The translations under genes and the position numbers were made by a program. The notes beneath the pieces were generated by a model, which ran no database searches, had not been told where the DNA came from, and saw nothing but the letters and a program-made list of their open reading frames with translations. From the NCBI RefSeq assembly GCF_027213785.1, contig NZ_JAPWGO010000006.1, forward strand, positions 1 to 64,000: a stretch of DNA of 64,000 bases, given 5' to 3'. The DNA comes from Limimaricola sp. G21655-S1 (lineage in GTDB: Bacteria > Pseudomonadota > Alphaproteobacteria > Rhodobacterales > Rhodobacteraceae). Shown one piece after another: positions 16,355 through 26,329 of the stretch. Position 1 is the first letter of the stretch. Every line of letters begins with the position of its first letter.

Positions 16355-18718
16355 TCAGCCTTCGGCCGGCGCGTCGCCGACCTGCTTGAGCCGCAGCGCC
16401 TGGGTCCGGCCATCCTTGGCCTCGCCGAAGAAGATCGTCTGGTGCGGGAAGGGAATCTCGATCCCGCGCGCGTCGAAGATCCGCTTGAGGATGCCGTTAT
16501 AGGCCCGGCCCAGCCCCCATTGCGTGCCCGGCACGGTCTTGATCCGCGCCCGCACCACCACGGCGCTGTCGGCGAAGCTGTTGACGCCGAACCACTCCAT
16601 GTCGCCGATGATGTTGACGCGCTGATCTGGGTCCTGCTTGAGCTCTTCGAAGGCGTCGAACATCGCCTGCTTCGCCTCGTCGACATCCTCGCGATAGGCG
16701 ATCCCCATGTCGCAGACAAAATACGAGAAATCGCGCATGAAGTTCGACACCATGTCGACGCTGGAGAACGGAATGATGTGGAAGGTGCCCTGCACGTCGC
16801 GCAGCGACACCGAGCGCACGGTCAGCTTCTCGACCACGCCGGTGGTGCCGCCGACGGTGACGACGTCGCCCACATTCATCGCGTTCTCGAACTGGATGAA
16901 GACGCCGGTGATGATGTCCTGCACCAGCTTCTGCGCACCGAAGCCGATGGCGAGGCCCAGCACACCCGCCGAGGCCAGCAGCGGCCCGATGTCGAGGCCA
17001 ATCTCAGCCAGGGCGAACATCAGCGTGAAGATCAGCAGCGCGATCGCGAAGGCGTTGCGCAGCAGCGTCAGCAGCGTGGTCTCGCGCGAGGTCGGGATCT
17101 TGCCGACCTCGGGGTTGAGCCGATAGTCGATCCAGCTGTTCACGGCGAGCCAGATCATCGCCGCCACCAGCAGGATCAGCGCCAGCGAGACGATGCGGCC
17201 CGTGGCCTCGAGACCGACCGGCGAGGCGAACCAGCCGCCGAGATCGTAAAGCCCGATCACGTCGAGCGTGTAGATCACCACCGCCAGCGTGACGACGAGG
17301 CGCAGCGCGATCAGCACCTTGGGCACGATCGCGTTGAGGCGCGGCTCGAGCAGCGGCAGCTTGGTCCGCATCTCGGCGGGCAGCACCACGCCATGGCGCA
17401 GCGCGCGCCCGATCGCGCCGATGATCAGCGAGCCGATCAGCGCCGCGGCCAGCACCTTGCCCGAGGCGAGAAGATAGCCCGCCACCACATCGGCCGAGCG
17501 CGAGATCACCACCACGAACATGAAGCCCAGATAGGCCAGCGCGAACCAGTGCCAGGTCCGGGTCAGCGTGCCCAGCGTGCCGCCGAGCTGCTTGCGCGCC
17601 GGTGGCGTGGCCGCCGGACCCGCGCCGACCGGCGCCCCGGGGGTGGTTTCGCGGACGACCACGTCCGCATGGTCTTCGGGGAGGTCCTGCTCGTCCTCGA
17701 CCTTCTCGGCCATCAGGCGGCGAGCGATCCAGTTCGCGACGTCGTCGCGATGCCGGATCACCAGCACCACCAGATAGACAAGAACGAAGACCGACAGCAG
17801 CGCCGAGACGCCGAGACCGGCGGCGAAGGAGACGTTGCGGTTGACCAGCGGCAGCACCAGAAGCTGGCCGTAGCCCAGCACGCTCACCACCACGTTCACG
17901 TGACGGTTCAGTCGCAGCGCGGCGCTGTTCGACAGGTTGACCAGCCGCAGCCCGCCAGTGGTGGGCGAAACGATGGCGCGAATGGCCACCTTGACCAGCT
18001 CGACCAGCAGGAAGGCGTTGAGATAAAGCGCCTGCCGGAACCCGACCTCGGCATATTCCCCCAGCGCCATCAGCGAAATCGCGTAACCCAGCGCCCAGGC
18101 CGCGACCACCACCGCGGCGTCGAGCAGGGTCGAGCCGATGAAGATGAAGATCGTGCGCAGGAAATTCGCATGCAGCGCGCGTTCGCCCATGCGGCGATAG
18201 ACCGGTTTCGTCAGCGCGCGCAGGCCCATCCAGACCGCCACGGTGATGACGATGACAAGGATCAGGCTCTGGAAGGTTTCCCACAGCACCGGCAGGTCGA
18301 GGCTCGAAAGACCGCCCAGAAGATTGCCGTTGCCCGAGAAGCTGCGGACGATCTGGTCGGCCTGCACGGCCAGCCCCTCGGCGATGTCCTGCGTGACCTG
18401 AGCGATGCGCGAGCCGATCGAGACGCGCGGCTCGATCTGCTGCACCTCCTCGGCGGTGGCGGCCAGCGCCTCGATCGGCTCGGCCTCTGTGGTCACGCGC
18501 TCCAGCTCGGCGATCAGCGCATCGCGCGCGGTCTCGTCCCGCAGCACCTCGAGAAGACCGGTGAGCGGGCCCGCTTCGGCCTCGGCCTCGGCTTCTTCGG
18601 TAGCCGCGGCCACGGCGGGCAGGATCTGGGCGAGGGCCTGATGCGGCAGGGCGAGGCCGAGGATCAGGCCCAGCATCAGGGTCATCGCGTGTATCAGTTG
18701 GGCAAAGGGTCGCGGCAT
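16355..18718 (-). CDS. Large MscS-family mechanosensitive channel (YbiO-like)
   Basis: A 787-residue inner-membrane protein. A signal-like N-terminus (HAMTLMLGLILGLALPHQALA) precedes a periplasmic helical region of about 100 residues, then about ten membrane helices. The pore-lining MscS helix is LLASAGVLGLAIGFGAQKLV and the beta domain begins NAMNVGDVVTVGGTTGVVE. Overall size and layout fit the YbiO type rather than the minimal MscS. The role is release of solutes on hypo-osmotic shock. The start has AGGAGGAA upstream. It stands alone. Confidence 0.9.
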   Translation of the reverse strand: MPRPFAQLIHAMTLMLGLILGLALPHQALAQILPAVAAATEEAEAEAEAGPLTGLLEVLRDETARDALIAELERVTTEAEPIEALAATAEEVQQIEPRVSIGSRIAQVTQDIAEGLAVQADQIVRSFSGNGNLLGGLSSLDLPVLWETFQSLILVIVITVAVWMGLRALTKPVYRRMGERALHANFLRTIFIFIGSTLLDAAVVVAAWALGYAISLMALGEYAEVGFRQALYLNAFLLVELVKVAIRAIVSPTTGGLRLVNLSNSAALRLNRHVNVVVSVLGYGQLLVLPLVNRNVSFAAGLGVSALLSVFVLVYLVVLVIRHRDDVANWIARRLMAEKVEDEQDLPEDHADVVVRETTPGAPVGAGPAATPPARKQLGGTLGTLTRTWHWFALAYLGFMFVVVISRSADVVAGYLLASGKVLAAALIGSLIIGAIGRALRHGVVLPAEMRTKLPLLEPRLNAIVPKVLIALRLVVTLAVVIYTLDVIGLYDLGGWFASPVGLEATGRIVSLALILLVAAMIWLAVNSWIDYRLNPEVGKIPTSRETTLLTLLRNAFAIALLIFTLMFALAEIGLDIGPLLASAGVLGLAIGFGAQKLVQDIITGVFIQFENAMNVGDVVTVGGTTGVVEKLTVRSVSLRDVQGTFHIIPFSSVDMVSNFMRDFSYFVCDMGIAYREDVDEAKQAMFDAFEELKQDPDQRVNIIGDMEWFGVNSFADSAVVVRARIKTVPGTQWGLGRAYNGILKRIFDARGIEIPFPHQTIFFGEAKDGRTQALRLKQVGDAPAEG

Positions 18719-19051
18719 CGGCGGCCTTCCTCCTGGTCGTTCGGACGGGCCCAAGCACCGTCTGGCGGCCGGGCGGCTGGCATTGCGGTCGAAGCGCCCG
18801 ACGGGGCGCCCGGGATCATGTCTCGGCGCGCACCCGTGGCACGGCGCCGTTTCGGAGGCAGTGCCTATCGCGGCACCGCGGATGAAGAAAGGGGGATACA
18901 GCCGTGAAACCGCTGCCATTCCCCGCCACGGGCCGGTCCGGCGCGGCTGCGGCGGGCGGGGCCCGGGCGGGAATAGACGAGCGTAGCATGGGCCTTGGAC
19001 AGGCGCGCGGGCCCGCAACGGCGCGGCGACGGCATCGGCTTCACGACCGCG
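18719..19051. other. Intergenic region, nothing recognised
   Basis: About 330 bases between two leftward genes. Only the AGGAGGAA ribosome-binding site of the MscS gene at the left edge is identifiable. Open frames here lack domain-like sequence. Confidence 0.4.
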
Positions 19052-20209
19052 TCAGGCCGCCTGCGGCGCCGGGCGCACGCGTCCCAGCACTGGCGACAGC
19101 GCCGCGATCAGGAGCGCGAAGAGACCGACCAGGGCGAACGAGACCCGAAGCGAGCTGATATCGGCGACGAAGCCGATCGCTGGCGGACCCATCAGCATCG
19201 CGCCATAGCCCAGCGTCGCCACCGAGGCGATCGCCTGTCCGGCCGGGATCTCGGGGTCGGCGGCGGCGCGGCTGAAGGCCAGCGGGATCACCGCCGCGTA
19301 GCCCAGCCCCATCAGCACGAAGCCCGCGAGCGCCACCGCGAGACTGCCCGCGAGCGCGCAGGTCAGGTAGCCCGAGGCCGCCAGCAGCCCGCTTGCCAAT
19401 GCCACGCGGCGCGGCCCGTGGCGGGTGATCAGCCGATCGACGCAAAGCCGCATCGCCACCATGGTAACCGAGAACACCGCGTAGCCCAGCGTCGCATGCG
19501 ACTCGGCCGTGCCCAGCACATCGGCGAGAAACACCGCGCTCCAATCCACCGCCGCGCCCTCGCCCAGACCCGCGCCAAGCGCGATGAGGCCCACGAGGAC
19601 CAGAGCGCCGCGCGGAAAGGCGAAGACCGGGTCGCCCGCGCCACCGCTGGCGACGCGCGAGGTCCAGTCGATCCGCAGGAACGGGCCGAACAGCAGTGCC
19701 GTAAGGAGTGCCGCCAGCATGAAATGCAGCGAGACGGGGGCGGCGAGGCTCGCGGCCGCGAAACCGCCGGCGGCGCCCAGCCCGGCGCCGAGGCTCCACA
19801 TCGCATGAAAGGACGACATCACCGAGCGCCCCATGTGCCGCTCGACCTCGGCGGCCCAGGAGTTCATCGCCACGTCCATCGCGCCGTGGCACATGCCGAA
19901 GAGGAACAGCGCCAGCCCGAGCGCCGGTACCACCGGGGCGAGCCCGACCAGAGCGATCGAGACGAGATAGACCGCCGCGATCCAGCGTGTCACCCGCACC
20001 GCGCCGAAGCGATCGGCCAGCTTGCCCGCGATCGGAAAGGAGACCAGCGCCCCCACCCCCATCACCAGCAGAAGCAGCCCGAGCGCGCTCTCGCCCAGAC
20101 CGAAGCCCGAGGCGACCGCCGGAACCCGCGAGGCCCAGCAGCCCAGAAGCACGCCGTTCAGGGCGAATGCCGCGGCGACGCTGCGCCACGGCGTGATGAT
20201 CTCGGCCAT
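19052..20209 (-). CDS. MFS transporter (YbjJ-like)
   Basis: A 385-residue inner-membrane transporter with 12 predicted helices. The N-terminus FALNGVLLGCWASRVPAVA and the segment GKLADRFGAVRVTR between helices 2 and 3 match the YbjJ/FucP-like branch of the major facilitator superfamily. The second half repeats the pattern with VDRLITRHGPRRVALASG. The substrate is unknown. A GGGAGAGACC sequence precedes the start. It is transcribed away from the following GNAT gene. Confidence 0.85.
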   Translation of the reverse strand: MAEIITPWRSVAAAFALNGVLLGCWASRVPAVASGFGLGESALGLLLLVMGVGALVSFPIAGKLADRFGAVRVTRWIAAVYLVSIALVGLAPVVPALGLALFLFGMCHGAMDVAMNSWAAEVERHMGRSVMSSFHAMWSLGAGLGAAGGFAAASLAAPVSLHFMLAALLTALLFGPFLRIDWTSRVASGGAGDPVFAFPRGALVLVGLIALGAGLGEGAAVDWSAVFLADVLGTAESHATLGYAVFSVTMVAMRLCVDRLITRHGPRRVALASGLLAASGYLTCALAGSLAVALAGFVLMGLGYAAVIPLAFSRAAADPEIPAGQAIASVATLGYGAMLMGPPAIGFVADISSLRVSFALVGLFALLIAALSPVLGRVRPAPQAA

Positions 20210-20389
20210 TCGGTCTCTCCCGGCCCGCTCGGGCGTCGTTCAAATCGATTTCTGCAAGGATAGGCCCCGCAAGCGGAAGTACCATAGGCGGGACGATAAC
20301 CGGGCGGCGAGCTGCCGCGGGACCCGGAGCGGATCGGCCTCATCCGCAAATCGATGGCCGCCCCCATCCGTTTGGGTTAGGCCGATGCC

Positions 20390-20926
20390 ATGATGGATGC
20401 TCCGAACCTGCATATCCGTGCCGCCGAACCGGGTGACGCCAAAGCCCTCACGGCCATGGCGAACCTGTCCGGCGTGAGGCATGGCACCCTGCGCCTGCCC
20501 TTCGATCCGCAAAGCAGGATCGAGCGTCGCCTTGCGGCCGACTCCGGCGATCATTTCCTCGTCGGGGTTATCGAAGCGGGGGGCGTCCACGAGATCGTCG
20601 CCCATGCGGGGCTCATGCCGTGCAAGAGACGCCGGGCCCATGTCGGCGAGGTGCTTTTGATCGTGCATGACGACCATGTCGGTAAGGGCTACGGCACGGC
20701 CATGTTCGGGGCGCTGCTCGATCTCGCGGACAATTGGCTGGGGCTGCGCCGATTGGAGCTCGACGTGAACATCGACAACCACGCCGCGATGCGGCTCTAC
20801 CAGCGGCATGGTTTCGAGGTCGAGGGGACGAAAAGGCAGGACGTGTTGCGGGACGGCATGCTGATCGACTCGCATATCATGGGTCGGTTGAAGGCGGCCC
20901 CTGAACCGGAGCGCTCCGGCCGATAA
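20390..20926 (+). CDS. GNAT family N-acetyltransferase (YhhY/SpeG-like)
   Basis: A 178-residue acetyltransferase. Family marks are HIRAAEPGDAKAL at the N-terminus, VHDDHVGKGYGTAMFGAL for acetyl-CoA binding, and ELDVNIDNHAAMRLYQRHGF near the C-terminus, the last typical of the L-amino-acid or polyamine acetyltransferase group. Two ATGs lie at the start (20390 and 20393). The substrate is not determinable. It is a single-gene unit facing the arabinose cluster end. Confidence 0.82.
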   Translation: MMDAPNLHIRAAEPGDAKALTAMANLSGVRHGTLRLPFDPQSRIERRLAADSGDHFLVGVIEAGGVHEIVAHAGLMPCKRRRAHVGEVLLIVHDDHVGKGYGTAMFGALLDLADNWLGLRRLELDVNIDNHAAMRLYQRHGFEVEGTKRQDVLRDGMLIDSHIMGRLKAAPEPERSGR

Positions 20927-21088
20927 CTCAGGACGGCATTGGCCCTGCAAGGCGCCCGGAATGTAGCCTGTCCGGCTGAAACCTCATCCCCCGCCGATCG
21001 CATGAACTCCCGGACGAAACGGCCGGGGCCCGCCAAGATCGTGGCATTCGGCAAGGGCATCGCCGCCTCGCGGCGATGCCCTGCGCGC

Positions 21089-22585
21089 TTACTTCAGGTC
21101 GCTCGGCAGCAGGGCCTCGGGCATGTTCTGGTAGCTCACCGGGCGCAGCCAGCGACGGATCGCCAGCGTGCCGACCGAGGTGGCGCCGAAATTGGTCGAG
21201 GCCGGGTAAGGCCCGCCATGCACCATCGCATCGGCCACCTCGACCCCGGTGGGATAGCCGTTGACGAGAATCCGGCCCGCCTTGCGCTCCAGCACCGGCA
21301 TCAGCGCCCGGGCCAGATCGGTGTCGGCCTCTTCCATCTGAAGCGTCGCGGTGAGCTGGCCGTGCAGACCGGTGGCGGCACGGGTCATGTCGGCGGCGTC
21401 CGGCACCCGCACCACGATGCCCAGTGGCCCGAACACCTCGTCGGCGAGATCCTCGTTCGCCTCCCAGGCGGCGAGGTCGGTCTCGATCAGCCACGGCGTG
21501 GCGTTGCGGCCCTCGCAGGCCTGACCGAAGCTCTTCTTCGCCAGCCGGGCCATGCGCTCGGCCCCCTCGCGGAAGGCTTTCGCGATGCCGTCGGTCAGCA
21601 TCACCTGCGGCGCACCCGCGCCCATCGCCTCGGTGGCCGCTGCGACCATCGCCTCGGCCGCATCGCCCTCGGCCACGAAGACGACGCCGGGATTGGTGCA
21701 GAACTGCCCGGCGCCCATCGTCAGAGATGCGGCCCAGTCGCGGCCGATCGCCTCGGCGCGGGTTTCCATCGCAGCGGGCAGGCAGAAGACCGGGTTGATC
21801 GAGCCCAGCTCGCCGAAGAAGGGGATCGGCTCGGGCCGCGCGGCGCACCGATCGAAAAGCGCGCGCCCGCCCTTTAGCGAGCCGGTGAAGCCCACCGCCT
21901 TGATCAGCGGGTGCTCGACCAGCGCCCGCCCGACCTCGAGCCCGCCATCATGCACCATCGAGAAGACGCCGCCCGGTAGGCCGGAGGCCGCGACGGCCGC
22001 GGCGATGGCCTCGGCCACGATCTGCGAGGTGCCGGGATGGCCGGGATGGCCCTTCACCACGACCGGGCAGCCGGCGGCCAGCGCCGAGGCGGTGTCGCCC
22101 CCCGCCACCGAAAATGCGAGCGGGAAGTTCGAGGCGCCGAACACGGCCACCGGGCCCACGGGGCGCTGGATCATCCGCAGGTCGGGACGCGGCAGCGGCG
22201 CCCGGTCGGGCAGCGCGGTGTCGTGGCGGCGGTCGAGGTAATCGCCCTTGCGGATATGCTCCGCGAACAGCCGCAGCTGGCCGCAGGTGCGGCCGCGCTC
22301 GCCGGTCAGCCGGGCCTCGGGCAGGCCGGTCTCGGCGGTGCCGATGGCGGTGATTTCCGCCCCGCGCGCCTCGATCTCCTCGGCGATCTTCTCCAGAAGC
22401 GCGGCACGCTCCTCGCGCGTGGTGGCGGCGAAGGCGGCAAAGGCATCCTCGGCCGCGCGCACCGCGCGGTCGATCAGCTCGGGCGTCCCCTTGGGGTAAT
22501 CGCGCGACGCGCCCTCGGCCGGGGCGGAGGCGAAGCTGTCGCCGCCCGTGACGGTGTCACCCGCGATGAGATGGGCTCCGGTCAT
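21089..22585 (-). CDS. Alpha-ketoglutarate semialdehyde dehydrogenase
   Basis: A 498-residue aldehyde dehydrogenase that should oxidise 2-oxoglutarate semialdehyde to 2-oxoglutarate, the last step of non-phosphorylative pentose oxidation. The cofactor-binding region is RPVGPVAVFGASNFPLAFS, the general base Glu is in FFGELGSINPVF and the nucleophile Cys in GAGQFCTNPG. These variants (ASNFPLAFS, GELGSINP) are typical of the KGSADH subfamily. Its start overlaps the upstream sugar dehydrogenase gene by four bases, so it belongs to the same operon. Confidence 0.9.
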   Translation of the reverse strand: MTGAHLIAGDTVTGGDSFASAPAEGASRDYPKGTPELIDRAVRAAEDAFAAFAATTREERAALLEKIAEEIEARGAEITAIGTAETGLPEARLTGERGRTCGQLRLFAEHIRKGDYLDRRHDTALPDRAPLPRPDLRMIQRPVGPVAVFGASNFPLAFSVAGGDTASALAAGCPVVVKGHPGHPGTSQIVAEAIAAAVAASGLPGGVFSMVHDGGLEVGRALVEHPLIKAVGFTGSLKGGRALFDRCAARPEPIPFFGELGSINPVFCLPAAMETRAEAIGRDWAASLTMGAGQFCTNPGVVFVAEGDAAEAMVAAATEAMGAGAPQVMLTDGIAKAFREGAERMARLAKKSFGQACEGRNATPWLIETDLAAWEANEDLADEVFGPLGIVVRVPDAADMTRAATGLHGQLTATLQMEEADTDLARALMPVLERKAGRILVNGYPTGVEVADAMVHGGPYPASTNFGATSVGTLAIRRWLRPVSYQNMPEALLPSDLK

Positions 22586-23526
22586 GTCTTCTCCTTGTCG
22601 AATTCGAACGGGGCGGTGGTCACCCGCCTCCCGAGCGTCATGGCATCGGCCACGTGGATCATCGGCGCGAGGTCGACATCGCTTTGGCCGCGCGCGACCA
22701 GATCCGCCATGCGAGCGTAAAGCGACGGGTATTCGCCGGGATGGTCAACCAGGTTTTCCGCCACGCCATCGACCTCGAGCCGTGCGCCGCCGTCGCGCAG
22801 CGCCAGCGATCCCTTGCTGGTCTCGATCTCGATGTCCCATGTCTGCGGGCCTTCCTGCCGCCAGTCGAAGACGGCGCTGACATCCCCGGTGAAATCGAGC
22901 CGGGCCGCGATCGGCGTATGGCGGTTCTCGGGAAACTCCAGCTCGGCGGCGACGAGATGCACCGGTTCGGGCAGGATCTCGGTCAGGATCGACAGCGCGT
23001 TGATGCCCGGATCCATCACCCCCATGCCGCCGGGCTCGAACACCCAGTCCTGTCCCGGATGCCATTTGCGGACATCCTCTTTCCAGGTGATGCGCACGCC
23101 CTGCACCACCCGCTCGACGAGCCGCGACTTCGCCGCCGCGACGCCCGCCGCCATGCGGCTGTGCCAGCTGGCAAAGAGCGTGACGCCCTGTTTCTCGGCG
23201 AGCCGCTGCAGCGCCTGCACCTCGGCCAGCGTCTGACCGGGCGGCTTTTCCAGCATCACGTGCCGCCGCGCCATCAGCGCCTTGCGGGCATAGTCGAAGC
23301 GCGGCTGCGGCGGCAGGCAGAGCGAGACCACCTCGATATCGGGGCGGGCCGCGAGAAAGCCGTCGAAATCATCATGCGCCTCGACCCCCTCGACGCTCCC
23401 CTTTCGGCTCACCGTCGCGGCGAGGTCCCAGTCGGGACTGGACTGCAGGGCCGGCACGTGCTGGTCGCGGGCGATCTTGCCGATGCCGACGAGGGCGATC
23501 TTGCGGGGCGGGTTCGCGTAGCTCAT
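22582..23526 (-). CDS. L-arabinose/D-galactose 1-dehydrogenase (Gfo/Idh/MocA family)
   Basis: A 314-residue NAD(P)-dependent enzyme that oxidises an aldose at C1 to the lactone. The Rossmann motif is VGIGKIARDQHVPAL, the cofactor-site lysine is in HVMLEKPPG, and the segment WKEDVRKWHPGQDWVFEPGG is shared with Azospirillum L-arabinose 1-dehydrogenase. Start and stop overlap both neighbours, by one base with the dehydratase and four with the semialdehyde dehydrogenase. Whether arabinose or galactose is preferred cannot be told from sequence. Confidence 0.88.
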   Translation of the reverse strand: MSYANPPRKIALVGIGKIARDQHVPALQSSPDWDLAATVSRKGSVEGVEAHDDFDGFLAARPDIEVVSLCLPPQPRFDYARKALMARRHVMLEKPPGQTLAEVQALQRLAEKQGVTLFASWHSRMAAGVAAAKSRLVERVVQGVRITWKEDVRKWHPGQDWVFEPGGMGVMDPGINALSILTEILPEPVHLVAAELEFPENRHTPIAARLDFTGDVSAVFDWRQEGPQTWDIEIETSKGSLALRDGGARLEVDGVAENLVDHPGEYPSLYARMADLVARGQSDVDLAPMIHVADAMTLGRRVTTAPFEFDKEKT

Positions 23527-25268
23527 CAATGGCTCTCCCTGCCGACGGCGTTGCCGCGGCATCCGACGAGGAAATCGAAATCCGCCCCGGTCTCGGGCCC
23601 CATCACCCGCTCGTGGTAGAGGCTGGCATAGCCCGAGGCCGGGGCTTTCGTATGCGGTGTCCAATCCGCGAGCCGCGCCGCCAGTTCCTCGTCGGAGATG
23701 TCGAGATGCAGCCGCCGCGCCGCCACGTCGAGCTCGATCATGTCGCCCGAGCGCACCACCGCCAGCGGCCCGCCCCGCGCCGCCTCTGGCGAGGTGTGCA
23801 GCACCACCGTCCCGTAGGCCGTGCCCGACATGCGCGCGTCGGAAATCCGCACCATGTCGGTGATCCCCTTGCGCAGGATCTTCGGCGGCAGGCCCATGTT
23901 GCCAACCTCGGCCATGCCCGGATAGCCGCGCGGGCCGCAATTCTTGAGCACCATCACGCAGCTCTCGTCGATGTCGAGATCCTCGTCGTTGATCCGCGCC
24001 TTGTAGTCGTCGATATCCTCGAACACGACCGCCCTGCCCCGGTGCCGCATCAGCGACGGCGTGGCGGCCGAGGGCTTCAGCACCGCGCCCAACGGCGCGA
24101 GGTTGCCCTTCAGCACCGCGATGCCCCCGGATTTCGCGAGCGCCTTCTCCACCGGCAGGATCACGTCCTCGTTCCAGTTGCGCACCTCGCGCACCTCGTC
24201 CCAGATCGTGCCGCCCGACACGGTCAGCGCCCCGCGGTGCAAGAGCCCGGCCTCGCCGAGCCGCTTGATGACGACCGGCAGGCCGCCGGCGTAGAAGAAC
24301 TCCTCCATCAGGTGCTTGCCCGAGGGCATCAGGTTCACCACCGTCGGCACGTCGCGGCCGCAGCGGTCCCAATCGTCGAGGGTCAGGTCGATGCCGACGC
24401 GCCCGGCCACCGCGAGCAGGTGAATCACCGCGTTGGTAGAGCCGCCGATCGCGGCGTTGGTGCGGATCGCGTTCTCGAAAGCATCCTTGGTCATGATGTC
24501 GGAGGGCTTCAGGTCGTCCTTGACCATGTCGACGATGCGCCGTCCCGTCAGATGCGCCATGACGCGACGGCGCGCATCCACCGCCGGGATCGCGGCGTTG
24601 CCCGACAGCGCCATGCCGAGGGCCTCGGCCATCGACGCCATGGTCGAGGCCGTGCCCATGGTGTTGCACGAGCCGGGCGAGCGCGACATCGAGGCCTCGG
24701 CCTCGACGAACTCCTCCGCCGTCATCTCGCCCGCCTTCACCGCCTCGGAGAACCGCCACAGATGCGTGCCGGAGCCGACCTTCTCGCCCCTGAAATGCCC
24801 GTTGAGCATCGGCCCGCCCGAGACGAGGATCGCCGGAAGGTCGACCGAGGCCGCGCCCATCAGCAGTGCAGGCGTGGTCTTGTCGCAGCCCGCGAGCAAC
24901 ACCACGCCGTCCATGCACTTGCCGCGGATCGCCTCCTCGACATCCATGGCGCACAGGTTGCGATACATCATCGCCGTGGGGCGCAGGGTGGACTCGGAGG
25001 GCGAGAACACCGGGAACTCGACCGGCAGTCCCCCCGCCTCGTAGACCCCGAACTTCACCCGCTCCGCGAGATCGCGCAGATGCGCGTTGCAGGGCGTCAG
25101 CTCCGACCAGGTGTTGCAGATGCCGATCACCGGGCGGCCGTCGAACAAGTCGGCGGGCAGGCCTTGGTTCTTCATCCAGCTGCGGTGATAGATCGCGTCC
25201 TTGGACGAGCCGCCGAACCATTCCTGCGAACGCAGCTTGCGGGGCCAGGGGGCGGGGGTGAAGCTCAT
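23526..25268 (-). CDS. IlvD/Edd-family sugar-acid dehydratase (probable L-arabinonate dehydratase)
   Basis: A 580-residue iron-sulfur dehydratase. Cluster-ligand cysteines appear in GICNTWSELTPCN, LLAGCDKTTPA and SPGSCNTMGTAS. The C-terminal domain contains NCGPRGYPGMAEVGN and RISDARMSGTAYG. Length near 580 and the start MSFTPAPWPRKLRSQEWFGG match pentonate dehydratases rather than IlvD (amino-acid synthesis) or Edd. In context it should convert L-arabinonate to 2-keto-3-deoxy-L-arabinonate. The ATG at 25268 is preferred over the longer open frame because that extension overlaps the neighbouring gene region. Confidence 0.9.
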   Translation of the reverse strand: MSFTPAPWPRKLRSQEWFGGSSKDAIYHRSWMKNQGLPADLFDGRPVIGICNTWSELTPCNAHLRDLAERVKFGVYEAGGLPVEFPVFSPSESTLRPTAMMYRNLCAMDVEEAIRGKCMDGVVLLAGCDKTTPALLMGAASVDLPAILVSGGPMLNGHFRGEKVGSGTHLWRFSEAVKAGEMTAEEFVEAEASMSRSPGSCNTMGTASTMASMAEALGMALSGNAAIPAVDARRRVMAHLTGRRIVDMVKDDLKPSDIMTKDAFENAIRTNAAIGGSTNAVIHLLAVAGRVGIDLTLDDWDRCGRDVPTVVNLMPSGKHLMEEFFYAGGLPVVIKRLGEAGLLHRGALTVSGGTIWDEVREVRNWNEDVILPVEKALAKSGGIAVLKGNLAPLGAVLKPSAATPSLMRHRGRAVVFEDIDDYKARINDEDLDIDESCVMVLKNCGPRGYPGMAEVGNMGLPPKILRKGITDMVRISDARMSGTAYGTVVLHTSPEAARGGPLAVVRSGDMIELDVAARRLHLDISDEELAARLADWTPHTKAPASGYASLYHERVMGPETGADFDFLVGCRGNAVGRESH

Positions 25269-25278
25269 GGGGGGCCTT

Positions 25279-26262
25279 TCAGAGCGGGGTGACACGCGCC
25301 ATGCCCGCATCGGGGGCCTGCGCGAGCGGATTGATGAGCGGCAGGCCGAATGGCGCGGCCTCAATCTCGAACACGTCGCCAACCTGCGTGCGGATGCCGT
25401 CGCCGAAACTCAGCGTCGCGGTGCCGAACATATGGACGTGCAGATCGCCGGGCTGGCGGAAGATGCCGTATTTGAAATGGTGGTGTTCGAGGTTGGCGAA
25501 GCTGTGCGACATGTTCGCCTCGCCCGAGACGAAGGGCTTTTCCCAGATCACCGCGCCGTCGCGGCGGATCCGGCTGCTGCCGGTGATGTCGCGCGGCAGT
25601 TCGCCGACGAGGATCTCGGGGCCGAAGCTCGCCGGGCGCAGCTTCGAATGCGCCAGCCACAGGTAATTGACGCGCTCGGTCACGTGGTCCGAGAACTCGT
25701 TGGCCAGCGCCCAGCCGAGCCGCGCCGGCTGGCCGTCCGGGCCGATCAGGTAGATGCCGGCGATCTCGGGCTCCTCGCCGCCATCCTCGGCGAAGCCGGG
25801 CGAGACCAGCGGCGCGCCCGGTGCCACGGCGGAATGGCCGGTGCCCTTGTAGAACCATTCCGGCTGCGCGCCGATGCCGCCGCCCGCGGGCTTGCCGCCT
25901 TCGAGCCCCATGCGGAACATCTTCATGCTGTCGGTCATGGTCTCGGGGTCGGTCTCGGCATGCATGGCGTCGCGCGTCGCCGCCGAGCCCAGGTGCGTGA
26001 GCCCGGTGCCGGTGAGATGCATATGGCCCGGATCGGGGTGCCGGATCGGCAGCATGAGCCGGCCCTCGGCGGCGAGCCCGGCGAGATCGACCGCCGGACC
26101 CAGCCCCCGCGCGGCGATCACCTCGGCGATGCCGCGCCCGGTTTCGATCGCTTCCCAAGCCAGCGCGTAGGTCGAGGCCGCGCCTTGCACGATCGCCGCC
26201 TCGCTGCCCTCGCGGGCCACCACCGCGACTCCCTCATCCGTCCTTACCTGCGACAGCAGCAT
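25279..26262 (-). CDS. AraD1-type fumarylacetoacetate-hydrolase-family protein
   Basis: A 327-residue protein of the FAH superfamily, AraD1 branch, found in sugar-acid degradation clusters. In this pathway it probably acts on 2-keto-3-deoxy-L-arabinonate, giving 2-oxoglutarate semialdehyde. Recognisable segments are KGTGHSAVAPGAPL, EPEIAGIYLIGPDG (metal-binding acidic residues) and LGWALANEFSDH. The frame extends to a TTG at 26316, but GGGAGGGGG directly before the ATG at 26262 decides the start. It is the first gene of the leftward operon. Confidence 0.85.
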   Translation of the reverse strand: MLLSQVRTDEGVAVVAREGSEAAIVQGAASTYALAWEAIETGRGIAEVIAARGLGPAVDLAGLAAEGRLMLPIRHPDPGHMHLTGTGLTHLGSAATRDAMHAETDPETMTDSMKMFRMGLEGGKPAGGGIGAQPEWFYKGTGHSAVAPGAPLVSPGFAEDGGEEPEIAGIYLIGPDGQPARLGWALANEFSDHVTERVNYLWLAHSKLRPASFGPEILVGELPRDITGSSRIRRDGAVIWEKPFVSGEANMSHSFANLEHHHFKYGIFRQPGDLHVHMFGTATLSFGDGIRTQVGDVFEIEAAPFGLPLINPLAQAPDAGMARVTPL

Positions 26263-26329
26263 GCCAACCCCCTCCCGGTTCGGGGCCAACTTGCCAATGA
26301 GAGTGATATCGAACAAATAATGCTTCCTG

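Noticed and set aside
16001-18907. 968-residue open frame antisense to the MscS gene
   Set aside because: Shadow frame with extreme Arg/His/Asp content; the channel gene has clear membrane helices and family motifs.
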